A DNA stretch of 64,000 nt from the NCBI GenBank assembly GCA_030063045.1, contig JAQSEB010000186.1:496001-560000 (forward strand), in the 5' to 3' direction. Positions 1 to 12,763 of this stretch are shown one piece after another. The position numbers and the translations under genes are program-made. Below the pieces are notes generated by a model. That model was given only the letters and a program-made list of their open reading frames with translations. It ran no database searches and was not told where the DNA came from. How positions within the stretch are numbered: position 1 is the stretch's first letter; each line of letters begins with the position of its first letter. Origin of the DNA: Pratylenchus scribneri (taxonomy: Eukaryota; Nematoda; Chromadorea; Rhabditida; Pratylenchidae).

Positions 1-124
1 AATGTTTTTAACTATTATTTACTCCTCAATTTTATATTAAAGAATTAATTTTATGGCAAATTTTTATTATATTAAAATTTTTATCTATTTTATAATTTTT
101 TTATATATTAATATTTTATATAGA

Positions 125-315
125 TTATTGAATCCAGGTTGGACACCAATTAACTAAAGTCATTGGAGTAACCATAACAATTTGTTGTTGGAGTATTTCG
201 GAAAATTCCCATTGTATTGGGTGGTGTTGCTGTGGTGGTGCAGTTACAGTAGCCCCGCCTCCTGATGATGGAGGTGGATAATATTGAATCCCTATATTAT
301 GGTATATTGGTAGTG
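125..315 (-). CDS. probable last exon of an unrecognised gene
   Basis: Read on the minus strand, this GC-richer island is open and ends in TAA at 127-125. The peptide is rich in Pro, Gln, Gly and His (it includes YYPPPSSGGG and APPQQHHP) and ends VNWCPTWIQ. A possible acceptor, ATATAG, precedes the codons for GIQYY near 288. If the exon starts further up, it adds about ten residues of lower complexity. The flanks are almost pure A+T, so the composition supports a coding exon. The product is not recognised. Confidence 0.45.
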
Positions 316-995
316 GTGTAAAAGAATTTTTATCTATTTTATAATTCAGATTTTCATTTTTAAATATTTTTTTACATATATGAGATGATTTGCTTTATTT
401 TAAAATTAAAGTAACAAATTTTATGGATATTAAGGAGATTATTTAAATTTACTTTAATGAATAAAAAAAACAAACTGAATAATTTTTGAATTTTTTGAAT
501 TTCTCTTTATCAAATAAAAAATTTTATATTTATTTTCTTCATTGAATATGATGAATTTTATTTTATAATGTATTTTGATAATTTATATTATTTTTATAAT
601 TTTATCTAAAATATTTATTATTAGATCGTTATATCAATTATTAAATTAAATTTTATTATAAATACAAGAAGCCCATCTTTTTTAAATATTCATTTTAAGA
701 ATATATAAAAATGGAATTTTGTTTTATTTTTAAATTTGGATGGCGATTTTAATTATTGTTCAGCATATTTTTATTTCAAATGTAAAAGTAAAATTTTATA
801 TCATAATTTTTTTAATTGATAATTAAAATATTCTTAATCCTCAGAAGAAATAATCTGAATTATTTTTTTAATTTTTATTTTTTTTTGCATTTCTAAAATT
901 AAAAATAAATTTAATTAATTTTATTTTCAATTTAATTTTAGATAGTATATAAATATTCTTTCTAATGCATATCGAAGAATGCAAGGTCCTATTAC

Positions 996-1077
996 TCCAT
1001 GGGGATCTGGAAAAGTCCAGACCCCTTTGTAGACTCCGGCCCCTTTTTTGCCAACATCATATCGAGTCCATTCTTGA
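996..1077 (-). CDS. probable internal exon, unrecognised
   Basis: On the minus strand an AG acceptor (TTGAAG) precedes a frame reading QEWTRYDVGKKGAGVYKGVW followed by TFPDPHG. A GTAATA donor follows. The other two frames hit stops or read less like protein. It may belong with the neighbouring minus-strand exons at 125-315 and 1,344-1,444. I looked for a family match (it loosely resembles part of the OST48 lumenal region) and judged that too weak to use. Confidence 0.45.
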
Positions 1078-1343
1078 CTTCAATGAAGCTTAAGTTTATA
1101 ATAAGCCATGTATTAATTATTCAAACAAATTTTATGCGAATTTATAATTTTTTAGAAAAGTTTAATATTAAATATTGAGCAATATTTTATCTTAACAAAT
1201 ATTTTGTTATTTATTATTATTATATATTGAATGATTTTTTTATAAAAAATTTTAAATTATTTAAAAAAAATTATTATAAATAGACATTTCCATTAAAAAT
1301 TTTATCAAATAATTAATTATCATAAATATGAAATAAAATTTAC

Positions 1344-1444
1344 GAAGTTTGTTGGGTCTTTAAATGTCTGACCAAGCATCTTTACGGGTGAATTTAAAAT
1401 TACAAATCTCTCATTCATATTTGGAAGCCCTATGTAATTCTGCA
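1344..1444 (-). CDS. probable internal exon, unrecognised
   Basis: The minus-strand frame reads VQNYIGLPNMNERFVILNSP and continues VKMLGQTFKDPTNF. It is bordered by a GCCAG or TGCAG acceptor and a GTAAAT donor. The clean donor and GC-richer composition in AT-rich surroundings support an exon. The product is not recognised. Confidence 0.5.
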
Positions 1445-2499
1445 CTGGCAAATGGCGATTAAAATCGGAAAGATTTTATATTTATATTTATTTATTATCT
1501 TTGTATAAAAATTTAATTTCCCTTTATTTTAAAATCTAAATAATTTTAAATTGATTTATTCATCGATAAACTTTAGATAATCAATTTATTAATCATAATC
1601 TAGAATTTTCAAAAGAATTTAACAATTTTAATATTTAATTAATTATAGTTCAATTAAAAATAAATTTTCTATATCTTAATTTTTTGACATTGTTATAATG
1701 TATATTTTTTGAAATTTACCTCATAACGTCAAAATTTTTATTATTTTCGATAATGAATTTGACTTGTTCGCCGACATTATTTTTGATAATATCAATCGAA
1801 TTTATTATTATTTTACATTTATCGATTGTAGTTTTTTATAATTGTTCAGAATCATTAATTAAATTTTAATAAAAGTTAAAAACTATGGTCAATTCAAATC
1901 ATCGTGATCAAGTCGTCTAGGTTCATTCAATCTTTTCTTTTAAAAAATAATTATTCTCCTCTTAAGTCTTTAGCACATATTGATGTATGCTTATATTATA
2001 TTATTTTAAATATTTCCCTTAATTTTTTTATTTTTGCCACATTTTAAATTCCTATCTTCGAACTAAAGATCTACTCCATTCATCTTATTTAAATATTTAT
2101 TTTTCATTTTGGATTACCTTTTAGTTACACAATTAGCTCCATAACTTTTTCTACAGGAAAGCCCTAATTATGCCATTTATGAATTTTGCAGATGGTATTC
2201 CAATGATTAATTATTTTCCGTACTATTTTGAAAAAAATAAAATTATTATAGATCATATAATCCATTTATATATATTCAGTCAATCCGTAATTTTTTGAAA
2301 AATTATATTTGTTTTGAAAATTACTTTAAAATATTCAATTTAAGTAATTTAAAAACAGGCATCAACTTATATATCTCTATTAAATATAAAATAATTTTCT
2401 AAATTTTAAATATTTTATAATTTATTTTCGTTTCTAAATTATTTTTTCAAATCTTCAATAATAGCAGTTTTATTTGTGCAAATTATTCGCAAATATTTA

Positions 2500-2612
2500 A
2501 TTAACTCAGAAACATCTACGATCACATTTCTCTTGACGTTGTATATAACTAAAGAAAAAGAAATTAAACCTTCAAATTCCATTTCCTCTTTCTTGTCACA
2601 TTCCGAAGACGG
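2500..2612 (-). CDS. probable exon, unrecognised
   Basis: After an AATAG acceptor the minus strand reads PSSECDKKEEMEFEGLISFS and then LVIYNVKRNVIVDVSEL. A 21-nt stretch inside looks like GT..AG, but it is a multiple of three and open, so I treat it as coding rather than as an intron. The left border is not resolved. The product is not recognised. Confidence 0.4.
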
Positions 2613-4876
2613 CTATTTATGAAAAAATTTTAAAGTTTTTAATTTAATTTATTTTAAAATATGAAATTTAAATTAGTCAAAATATTAATAATGATGTCAA
2701 TATTTAAATAAAATTTAATTCATTTCTTTTTTTCCAGTCCTTCGATTTATTCCAGTAATAATTATTTATTTTTTATGTATTCATTTAATGTCAATTTGAA
2801 AAATCTTTTAATTTTATTTTTAAATAAATCATTCTTAGATGATTCTAATATTTATAAGGAATTAGAAAAATATTTTCTTTTTTTTTCAATTTTATTATTT
2901 TCTTAACTTTTTAAAATATATATTTTTAATATTATTTTTTAAACATGTATATTCAAATATAAATATTTTTTAAATATTTTAGAATTAATTTTTTAAATTA
3001 ATTTTTATAACGAAAATATTATAAAATTCAATAAATTTTTAATAGAATCAATTTTTAAATAAATAATTTAAATTAAAATTAAAAATTTTAATCGAATTAT
3101 CATCGTTTTTGTTGTTGCATTTTTATAAAAAAAATTTATTTTTATAAAATTGGATGGATGGTTGAATGGATTAAATTTAAGATTGGTAATAATATCACAA
3201 CAATTTATTTTCGCGCATTATGCTAGTGGCGCAAAATCATTGGCCTGTGTACTAATTTAATTGGTATTTTAATTTAAGATTATGTTTTATTTTTTATGTA
3301 AATAAATTTAAGTAAAATATCACTTTTTTTTAAAAAAATATATATATTCAAATTTTTAATATATTTTCTCCTAATATTAAATTTTATCTTTAAAATAATT
3401 TACTATTCAATTCACTTTTTTTATAATATTGTTTTTGTTTTTTCTCTAGAAAATTATTACAAAATTTAATACAAAATAAAATTACCATCAATTTTTTAAA
3501 AATTTTTAATTTATGATCCTAACCACAAAAAAAAGTATACCCACAAATATCGTCTAGAAAATTTTGTCTTTAAAAAGAGAGTATTATTTTCATCTATGTT
3601 ACTAGGATTGTTTCTTTACCTTTTTAAATTTTTTTTGTTATTCTAACACTTTTAATTATTTAGAAATATGTAATTAAATATTTAATATTTCCATAAAAAA
3701 TATTATCTCTAGTAAGCCAATACTTAATTATTAATTTAAAAATATATTTTAATATCTTTGCGGACAAAATAAAATATTATATATCTCTCATTCATAAAAA
3801 TTACTATATTTGATCAATGATTAATGAAAAAAATTGAATTAATATTATTATTTTTAAAAATTCAATAATAATTGCCCGATTTAGGTACTTTTATTCCTTT
3901 ATATGCATATGCAGTCTTAAATTCACAAATTAAATGAAGGCTGAAAAATTAAAAAATTTCATCCATTATTTTTACATGCTATAATTTATTTTTCCTTTTT
4001 ATATTTCAATTTTATATTTTTAATTAAATTCTATCATTTGATTATTTTTAAATTAATTTATTTATCGCTATTATTTTTAACTTTTTTTTTTCTTTTTAAT
4101 CAAATTTTTAGAAATTTCATTTATATTTTATTTGACCTTGTAATAGAAGGAATTTTAATAATGATTAATTAAATGTATTTTTTTATTTAAATTAAATTAT
4201 TTACTCATTCCAATCTCGATGCCAAATAGATGTGTTTCTTCAGAATATTTTTTCATTTAAAAGTCTTTTTTTATCAATTTATATTTTTTGATGAAATTGT
4301 ATTCATAATTATATTTTGTAAAATATTTTTAGAATTAGTAATTTGAAAATTTATATTTATTTTTTATAATGATAAGGGAAAAAATTCTTTTTTTCTCAAA
4401 ATTTTAAATTTTCCTTTTTAATTATATTATGAATATAATAATTTTATCATTATTTATTTCACATTTTATTAACAGAGAATTATATTGATCCAAATTCGCT
4501 AAAATTTAATGATTATAAAAATATTTCATAATATATTTTACTCATAAATTTAAATTTATTTATTTCATAAGTCAAATTATAATTGATATACTGCTTTATC
4601 TTTACTGGATTATAAATGAGTTAATTTGATTCATTTTTCCTCTATTTTATTAAATAATCATTAATTTGATTATATATAAATCATATTTACCTATTTTCCA
4701 TTTTACTTTTATAAAATTGATATTTATTTATCTGCTTTCCTTAAAAAAGAAATTGAATTTATTATTTTTAAATTATTTTCATTTATATTCTTTTTTTAAT
4801 TTTCCTTTTCATTTTCAATGAAAATTGTATTGATATAGTTAATAGTGAATGATAAAAATTATATTTTGAGATAAAT
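2613..4876. other. AT-rich stretch without recognisable genes
   Basis: Long T-rich runs on the plus strand with short open frames of low complexity. I see no RNA gene, no long repeat and no convincing exon. It is probably intron or spacer of the minus-strand exon series on either side. Confidence 0.6.
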
Positions 4877-4929
4877 TGCTCAATTCCCAAATTCATGAAC
4901 ACCAGCATTCCACATTGCGCAGTCATTTG
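4877..4929 (-). CDS. possible short exon
   Basis: The minus strand reads QMTAQCGMLVFMNLGIEQ in an island of higher GC. Splice borders are not clear and the product is not recognised. Confidence 0.3.
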
Positions 4930-5210
4930 TTTAAAAAAAAAGAATAAAAAGTCAAAAAATAGTCTAATAATTGCTTATCATAATAGTCGATGTTGAGAAA
5001 AAACTCATTCCATTGCGCCATTAAATTAGATTTTTGTAAGAATTACATATTTTTAAAATTAAATTTTATTATTTCCGTATATTTTATAGTAAAAATTGCT
5101 TTAGTATTTGATAAGACATTTTAAATTGTATTTACACATTGATATTCAAAAATATGCACTTTTTTAATATATATTTTTTTAAATTTAATTTAAAAAAATT
5201 TTAATTATTA

Positions 5211-5304
5211 TTATTTGTTATGACCCAATGTCTTTCGTATGTAAGTGTCGGCTGCCGATACAATGATATTAAATTTCGAATAAATTAACTGGATAGCTCC
5301 CTTT
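5211..5304 (-). CDS. probable last exon, unrecognised
   Basis: After an AAAAAG acceptor the minus strand reads GAIQLIYSKFNIIVSAADTY followed by IRKTLGHNK and a TAA stop at 5,213-5,211. The composition and the lysine-rich end look like a protein C-terminus. The product is not recognised. Confidence 0.45.
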
Positions 5305-5554
5305 TTGGATTTTTTAAATTTCTAAATTTTATTTTTATCAAAATTATTTTAAAAATTAATTATAGAAATATTTTTGATTTTTATATTTTTTTATTATGAA
5401 TATAAAATTAGGTAGTTGAATATTTATTATTGAATTTATATAAAATTTGTTATATTCATTTAATTATTTATCTTTAATTAAAACAAGCTCAATGAATATT
5501 AATTATTTTTATATTAAATTATATTTATAAAAAATTATTGAATTAAATTTAAGC

Positions 5555-5645
5555 ATTTTTTTAAATATCCATAACATTCGCCTTCCAATTGTTTATGCTT
5601 TCCGAAGCCATTGGAAATTGCTTTCCTCAACAAATATTTGCACTT
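5555..5645 (-). CDS. probable exon, unrecognised
   Basis: The minus strand reads CKYLLRKAISNGFGKHKQLE followed by GECYG. The frame is open and GC-richer than its flanks. Exon ends are approximate and no family is recognised. Confidence 0.4.
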
Positions 5646-6228
5646 ATTTTTTAAAAATTATTTCAGTAAAATTTTGAATAACATTTAAAATTATATATGC
5701 GCATTTTGCGAATAAAATTAATTTTTAAGAACAAAGTGAAAAAGTTTTAAAATTTTTATAGAAACATTCATTTAATTATAAAAATTTCTCTCATCTTTAA
5801 ATTGATATTAATAGTGTGCAATTGAAGCATTTTTGTAAACAATTATTTATGGAATTACGAAATAAAAAAATTATTTATTTTTTAAATTTTAATTTAATGA
5901 GCCATAATTGCATCATTATCAAATTCCATCAATCATTAAATTTGAATTTTGAAATGAATAAAATGGTTTAGTTATTTAATTTCTTTATAAAATTTAATTT
6001 TAATCAAAATATTATTTTTTATACATCCCTCATTCTCTCATTCATAAAAATAATTTTTCGCAATAATTCTTATTTTTTTCCATAATCGTTCATTCAAGCT
6101 ATAATATTTATTTATAATTTAAAAAAAATTTATTTATGATAATATTTTATTTATATTATAAATATTTTTCTTCTAAAAATTTTTTATTAAATTTTATCTA
6201 ATCTTTTTTTTTATTTTATGGGCTTAGG

Positions 6229-6275
6229 ACATTGATTAGGCAGGTGATCTTCTTGCAAACACTTTTTTATTGAAA
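6229..6275 (-). CDS. possible short last exon
   Basis: The minus strand reads KKCLQEDHLPNQCPKPIK and then TAA. It is short but compositionally distinct from its AT-rich flanks. The product is not recognised. Confidence 0.35.
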
Positions 6276-7011
6276 CTCTATTTGAAATTATTTAGAAAGA
6301 ATACATAAATCTTTAAATAAATTCATTAATTATATATATACCTATGTACATTATTAATAATTATTTATATTAATAATTATTTAAATTATAAATATTTATA
6401 TAATTTTTTGAGTACAGAAGGAAAAGAAATGCCCCATTATGGCAATTATCATTTATAATATGTTTTCATTATAAATATTAGTTTCTGCAAGTTTAAATAT
6501 TCCATATTTTTAAAAATATTTTAATAAATTGATAAAATTCATGTTAAAGCTTTATATGAATTCATATAAAGTATTTATCCATAATGGGAAGAATATTTTC
6601 TTTAATTCCAAATAATCAGTTATATTGCCGATAAAGTTTTAGTTTAAAAGAATTTATATAATTGACTTAAAAATATTTAAATAATTTTTCGAGTTATTTA
6701 AAAAAATATTTTATATATAACTTTTTATAACTTTCCAAAATTTACCATTATTTTGATTTTTAATAGAATTTTTCAAAAAATATTTTATTGCATATTGTTT
6801 AAAATTTTATAATTATTATTATTTTGAATATTTTGTTATATAAATGTAATATATTTTTAAAATTTCAATTTATTTTTTAATATATTATTTCTATTTTTCA
6901 AATGATATCCATAATGTTTTGCTCCTCCGGAAAACATATTCTAAAAATATTTCAATCCAAATATTTTCTTTTTTTTTTATATTAATTTATCTTTTTTAAT
7001 TTTTTACTTCA

Positions 7012-7083
7012 CTATTCAATTGCATATTGTTGAGTTCGTCTTTGTTGACGAATGAATGGATCAAATAGTTTATAATAATATCT
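7012..7083 (-). CDS. probable last exon, unrecognised
   Basis: The minus strand reads KLFDPFIRQQRRTQQYAIE and ends with TAG at 7,014-7,012. The Arg/Gln-rich peptide is unlike random AT-rich translation. The upstream border is uncertain. Confidence 0.4.
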   Translation of the reverse strand, partial: RYYYKLFDPFIRQQRRTQQYAIE

Positions 7084-8883
7084 ATTTGGCATAGATTTTA
7101 GATAATAAAATAATTTTTTAATTTCTTTCTTGAATTACCAGAATTCCATAAATAAATTAAAAAAATATAAATAAAATATCATGTTAATTTTCCATCTTTT
7201 TTTGTATAATTTTCAAATATTCAAAATCATTAATTAACAAGTCAATTTTAATTTTCAATAATTTTATTTAATATCATAATAAATTTTTTCTTTTTTTATC
7301 ATCGAATTATTATTTAATATATAAAACAATTTATGAAATATATTTTCATTTAATCAATATTTTATTATATTATGATTATGAATCTTTTTTCAATATATCT
7401 ATTCACTCAGTCAGTTATTTTTATTAATAATGAATTAATTTTAATAATCAATTTCGGAAATATTTTTTATAATGTTTAAGCCAATCAATGAAATAAATTT
7501 TTATAAATAATTTTTTTATACTTCGTATTTTTAATATATATTAATCATTATTATTTTTAGATTTTTCCATTTTTTTATCATTTCCATTCATTTTATCTTA
7601 AATTAAAAACATCTTTTAAAATATTCGTTTATAATGACTAATTATAATCAAATAATTTAATTAATGGCATGCACCAATTTATTCCAGGAATATTCTACTT
7701 AGATTGGAGGTTAACTTTTTAATTATCCAAATTTTATTGGACAAAAAAAATAAGAAAAAAAAAACAAGCGCAAATAAATTTGTGATTAAATTTTATTATA
7801 ATTGTCTATTTTTCTAATATCAATTTTAGTCCCATATATATTATATAAGATCCTGTATGAAGAATTTGATGAAATAATTTAATCAATATAATCTCATTTA
7901 AATATTTTTTTTATAATTTTAAAATTACTTTTCAATTTGATAATTAAAATTAACAAAATTTTGAAATTTTTTAGAGTAAAAAATATTTTATTTCCTTTTT
8001 CAATTAATTTATTTTACGCATTTATAAAATTCTTACATTTTTGTTAGATGTTCATTTAAAATTTATAATATTTTATAAATATTGCTCATAAAATTTATTA
8101 AATATTTTTTTCAATATAGAACTCTAATATCTTAACAACATTTTAGGAATCAATGTTCATGTCACGCATGGGCTTTATATTTATGCCAATCATAAATTTT
8201 ATCATATTTTAAATAAATATATTACTTTTAATAACTGTCAAATATAAAGTTTTAATAAATTTTAAAAAATTTCTAAATTTCATTTTTATAATTCTTATAA
8301 ATAATATTTTTATTTTAATAAGGAATTTTAAAATAAAAATTACCTATAATAATCTTTAATAAATATTATGATAATATAATATATTATTGTTTTTAATCTT
8401 TACAAAAATTTTATTTTATTTTTTTTATATTTGCACTAATAATTATTAATTGTCCAAAATCAGGACGAACATTTTTATCAATGTCCAATTGTCGAAGTTA
8501 TGATTATTTTTATTGACTATATCTTTATGAAAATTCTGTTTTCATCTATTTTATAAACATTTTAAATATATTTATATCCAATTTATTTTATATTTTCCTA
8601 AAAAACATGAGTAAATAATATGAATTTTCGATAAATATATAGTTTAATTTTTTAATTTATTCAATTTATGATTTCAATTTATTTCTTTTCATTCTATCTA
8701 ATTTTTTTTATTATTTTATAAATTTTATTATTATAAAATTTATTGATAATATATATATAAATTAAAATAGTATTTATTTCTTGATATCTATTTCTAAAAG
8801 TTTTTCGTCCTTTTTATATTTTGAAATGCAAACAAACCAATGACAGACGGTGAAGCACAAATGCTTTCTTGAGAATTAAGACC
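7084..8883. other. AT-rich stretch, nothing clear
   Basis: Mostly T-rich sequence. A small GC island at about 8,455-8,515 can be read in more than one frame on either strand, and 8,830-8,870 likewise, so I assign neither. No repeat or RNA gene is seen. Confidence 0.5.
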
Positions 8884-8886
8884 CTA

Positions 8887-9150
8887 TTAGGCAGAATGTT
8901 TTGCACAATTGTCCAATTTGTTAAAAAATTGCGTTTTGATTTGGTCGGTAAAAGATTGCATTCTGTGATTTTGTCGCGAATTGGCCATCCTAAATTGGGA
9001 ATTTTGGCGCATAGCGACCCGGGATGAAGGAAGGAAGGAAAAAGGCCAATTCACGAGATGAACTTCGATCCTATCCCCCCTCTTTCCTATCCCTTTCCCC
9101 TCCATTATCCTCCAATTGCCCTCGAACATTTTCCCATGTTTTCCATTTCC
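8887..9150 (-). CDS. possible exon continuing the 9.15-9.56 kb frame
   Basis: This minus-strand open frame has the same phase as the exon just upstream and is separated from it by a single TAG at 9,153-9,151. The latter half is Gln/Arg/Asn-rich (for example VAMRQNSQFRMANSRQNHRM) and ends AKHSA before TAA. Either an intron removes the TAG, or this is 3' untranslated or decayed sequence. The GC content is clearly above background. Confidence 0.35.
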   Translation of the reverse strand, partial: GNGKHGKMFEGNWRIMEGKGIGKRGDRIEVHLVNWPFSFLPSSRVAMRQNSQFRMANSRQNHRMQSFTDQIKTQFFNKLDNCAKHSA

Positions 9151-9153
9151 CTA

Positions 9154-9558
9154 TAATTGTTTGCTGCCGCCTCCGTTCCCCTCTAAAATCTTCTCATATT
9201 TTACACATAAATCGGGACGGAGGTGGCTTCCAATTCTCGACCATATATTCTTATCATTTATGAATGATTGGCCGCCGATGTTAAAGGCCATCATTCTCTT
9301 CATATTGGAATATTTTTCCGGCCAAATGGCTGGAATTTCCTCATATTCATATTTGTATATTTGGGTTGGGTTTTGGGGTTTAATTAGCCAAGTTTGAGGT
9401 CGCAAAATAAAAGTATTTTTACTAATTTTGGTGTCTTCATTTGGGGCAATAATTATTCCGATTTGTGCCTGCGCTGGGGACTCGATACTCTGGCGTGGTA
9501 GCGTTGCGCGGACGAACAATTCAATTGGGCTGTTCGCGTCAATTTTATCTATGAAAGA
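9154..9558 (-). CDS. probable large exon, unrecognised protein
   Basis: This is one of the longest GC-rich islands outside the transposons. After a TTTCATAG acceptor the minus strand reads about 130 codons without a stop. It includes LPRQSIESPAQAQIGIIIAP, NIGGQSFINDKNIWSRIG and SHLRPDLC. There is no in-frame ATG at the left of the island, so it is an internal or last exon rather than a complete gene. A GTAAAA donor after the codon for LC (about 9,208) would give an alternative right end. No family is recognised. Confidence 0.55.
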
Positions 9559-9559
9559 A

Positions 9560-11849
9560 AAATTTTTAAATTTTTAAATATTTTTTTAAAGTTAATTTGA
9601 TCTTTTAAATTATACACGACAATCTGATTTTCGTGAATTCAAATCATTCTTTATCTATAGGTTAAAATTTCTAATTGTAAATAAATAAAGAAAAAATTTT
9701 AAATTTACCTTGTATAAAATTTTCGAATTAATATATTATATAAATATAAAATATATTGCCATTTTCTATTATTTTTATTATTAATTTTTATTTTTATTTC
9801 TTCTTCCTGCTGTTTCGAAATTTTTTGCCAGCTGCTTTGATTTTTCTTGCTTATATCTACCATATCTATTTTAAAGCAACGAATAATCAGGAGAAGCAAA
9901 TATTTTTTATTATATTTTTTTATGATCTCTTCTTAAATTTTTAATTTTATATCTGATTTTATAAACTCTTAAATAAAATATTCTTTTAATCACATATAGT
10001 ATCGCTTATTTACTCTTGTGCTGATCATTTTATAATTTTAATTTCCATATAAGTCAAATCCATCAAATTCTTAATAAATTTAAACTCGATTATATTTAAT
10101 AAGTAATAGATTAACATGATAGCCACAATAAATAAATAATGGAAAATTCGATATTTTCTATCTTAATATCTTTTATTTTATCTATATAAATATAATAATT
10201 TATTTAAATATATTATTTAAATTTTATTCAAAACTATAAAATTAAGAGCTATTCAATATAAGATAATTTAATAACCACTTGATTATTTTTGAAAAGCTCA
10301 TGATATTTTTGACTTTAGAATTATTAAATTACTAAATAAAATCATCAGAAAATATAAATATCAATTTCCATTGATTTGGAGGTTAATTGCAAATCTTTTT
10401 TTATTTTTTTCGAAAAAAAATTTACATCGTTTATTTAATTGAATTTTTATTTTATGCTAATTCTTGTTTGTTATTACATTCATTAATTTAATATTTCAGA
10501 GAATTTAAGGAAAGATTATCAATATAATATTTAAATATTTATTTTGCCGTTGCACTTCAAGAATTACCAAATTTTTTTATTTGATTATTTTTACATCTGT
10601 TAAATTTGTCTTAAAACTTGATAAAATTTTATCTTTTTTTTATTTGCACTTATTGAGTGAAATTTTTTAATTAAAGATTTCATTACAATATTTCAATCAA
10701 AATTCTTATAATAAATATTTTCTATAATTTTTTTATTTTGATTTTCATTTTAGTTTAATTTGTAAATTATTTTTATTTAAGATTAATTATAAACGTATTG
10801 GGTTATCGATACAAAAAATATCACACGACGGCAAGATATCAATTTGCCTACATGCCAAACTCTTTTGAAAAATTTATTAAATTTTAAATTTTAGCCCAAA
10901 ATATTGATGATCATTTTATGCATTTTTTATCATATTCTTCTTTGATGTGCATATTTTCAGTGAAAAATTAAATATTATAATTTTATGTTTTTTTCCAACA
11001 AATTTGTCCAGTTTTTCAGTCCAAATCTCGTCTTCATTTTCTTGATCCTTCTTCCCCTTGTATTATTCATTTTGAATATATTATTAATTAAATAAATCAT
11101 ATAACTTTGATTTATATTAATCAATATTAATACATATCAAATTTTGAAACTTATTTATTCGTAAATATCGCATTCCTTCTCTGTTCATTCCGCTTTGAAA
11201 TATCATATATCATTGTAGTCATTTATTAAAAAAAAATTAAATAATGTCTTTGTGTTTTTAGGAGAGTAATTCAATTAAAATGATGAGAATAAGATCAGTA
11301 ATTAATCAAAATTTAAATTTTTGATATGATTATTTAGTATAAATTGAAAGAATTTAAGATGAACTATTTTCATCATAAATTTGAGCTATTCCAATTCATT
11401 TTTTCATAGTATGTAAATGGCATATTTGAATACATTATTAGACGAATTGTTTGTGAATGAAAAATAGAAATTAGAATAAAAATTAAATTAGATTTTTTAA
11501 TTATTTCTTTATTATTATAATTTTGATTTTATAAATTATATTATAATAATAAATTTTGTAAAATTTTTAATTGTATTATTAGATAAAAATATATTGAATT
11601 CTTTGATATTATGATAGATATGATAAATAATTTATACAAAATTTCAAATTTATCTTTTAATTTCCATTCAACAATTTGAAAAATTTTAAAAATTTTATTT
11701 TACACAATAGATTATTAAATAATAAATATATAAATGTTTTTTCATCGTCGTTTCTATGCATGATATCTTACACATATTTTTCATCTAGACATTTATTGTT
11801 AATATTTTTATCATTTTTAAAAATTTCTAGACTGATTAATTACTTTTTG
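9560..11849. other. AT-rich stretch without recognisable genes
   Basis: T-rich, low-complexity DNA. Open frames here translate to Ile/Phe/Asn/Lys-rich strings typical of AT-rich noncoding sequence. No RNA gene or long repeat is seen. Confidence 0.6.
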
Positions 11850-11969
11850 CATCAATTTTATGATGCTCGTCGTGATGAAGTTTGGTACATTTCGCTATGG
11901 CCAAACACTGAATTTAAAGAGATAGAACATTTGAATGTGATTGTAAAATTGAGAGAGCACAAAAAATAA
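11850..11969 (+). CDS. possible last exon
   Basis: The plus strand reads FYDARRDEVWYISLWPNTEF followed by KEIEHLNVIVKLREHKK and TAA. The charged, Trp-containing peptide contrasts with the hydrophobic low-complexity translation upstream. It lies only 130 bp from the LTR retroelement insertion. The left border is not resolved. Confidence 0.4.
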   Translation, partial: HQFYDARRDEVWYISLWPNTEFKEIEHLNVIVKLREHKK

Positions 11970-12096
11970 TATCGCCCAATCGTATCTATTTCAATTCGTA
12001 AGATTTTACAATTATTTTTATTTACACTTTATTTTTTACATCGATATATTATAATTTCATTTTGGTTATTGTTTTCTAAGATTTAAATTAATTATC

Positions 12097-12101
12097 TAAG
12101 G
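12097..12101. repeat. target-site duplication, left copy (TAAGG)
   Basis: The TAAGG immediately before the element's left end matches TAAGG at 17,300-17,304 immediately after the right end. Five bases is the usual size for many Ty3/gypsy-type integrases. Confidence 0.85.
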
Positions 12102-12763
12102 TGTCGGGGTTTGGCCCTTTCCGATTTCGGTTGAAATTTGTTTTCGCTGGTTTCAACCAATCCCAAAATTGACCAATGAGAAGTTCTTTATTAGTTGACG
12201 GAATTGTTTTGGCTGTTCCTCAACTAATCCACAAATTGCCAAAATTTGAGTTGGGGTTAATTGCCTTCCGGCGATTTCCCAGATCAATTTCACAATTATT
12301 CACAGAGAATTTATTTTCTCAAAGTTTTATTTTTGCTTGGTTTTTCAATATGAAGTAGAATAAAATCGAGAATGGATAGGATGGACAATTTCCTCATAGA
12401 TAAGCATCTAAAGCGAATTGTGGGAAAAAGGCGTAACAAACAATTTGTAAATTATGAATTGATTGATTGGAAAATGAAATAAAATAATGAATAAAAATTA
12501 ATAAATATTTGAATTAAAATATTTAATTTAATCATTTTCCAAAATTCAAATCCATTGATTCACTTTTCTTATCATTAGCCAATTCCAAACTTTTGTCCAT
12601 TTCCATTCTCTCGGTCCCCATATTCGCCCAATTTTCCTTAGATGTATAAAGTTGCCGATCCGCAACACTCCCCTTAGAAAAGAAGTTTTCTAAAGGTTGC
12701 CGATCCGCAACACTCCCCTTAAAGAAGATGAAAACTAAAACTAAAAGTCGCCGATCCGCGACA
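12102..12763 (-). repeat. LTR copy a (3' LTR in element orientation)
   Basis: A 662-bp direct repeat from TGTCGGGG (plus reading) to CCGCGACA. On the minus strand it begins at 12,763 right after the purine tract TTAAGGGGAG of the internal region. It contains the stop codon of the internal frame (12,532) and two further purine-tract/LTR-start-like modules (12,651-12,720). Confidence 0.9.

Noticed and set aside
2549..2569. 21-nt GT..AG intron in the 2.5 kb exon
   Set aside because: Too short for splicing, a multiple of three and open in frame; read as coding.
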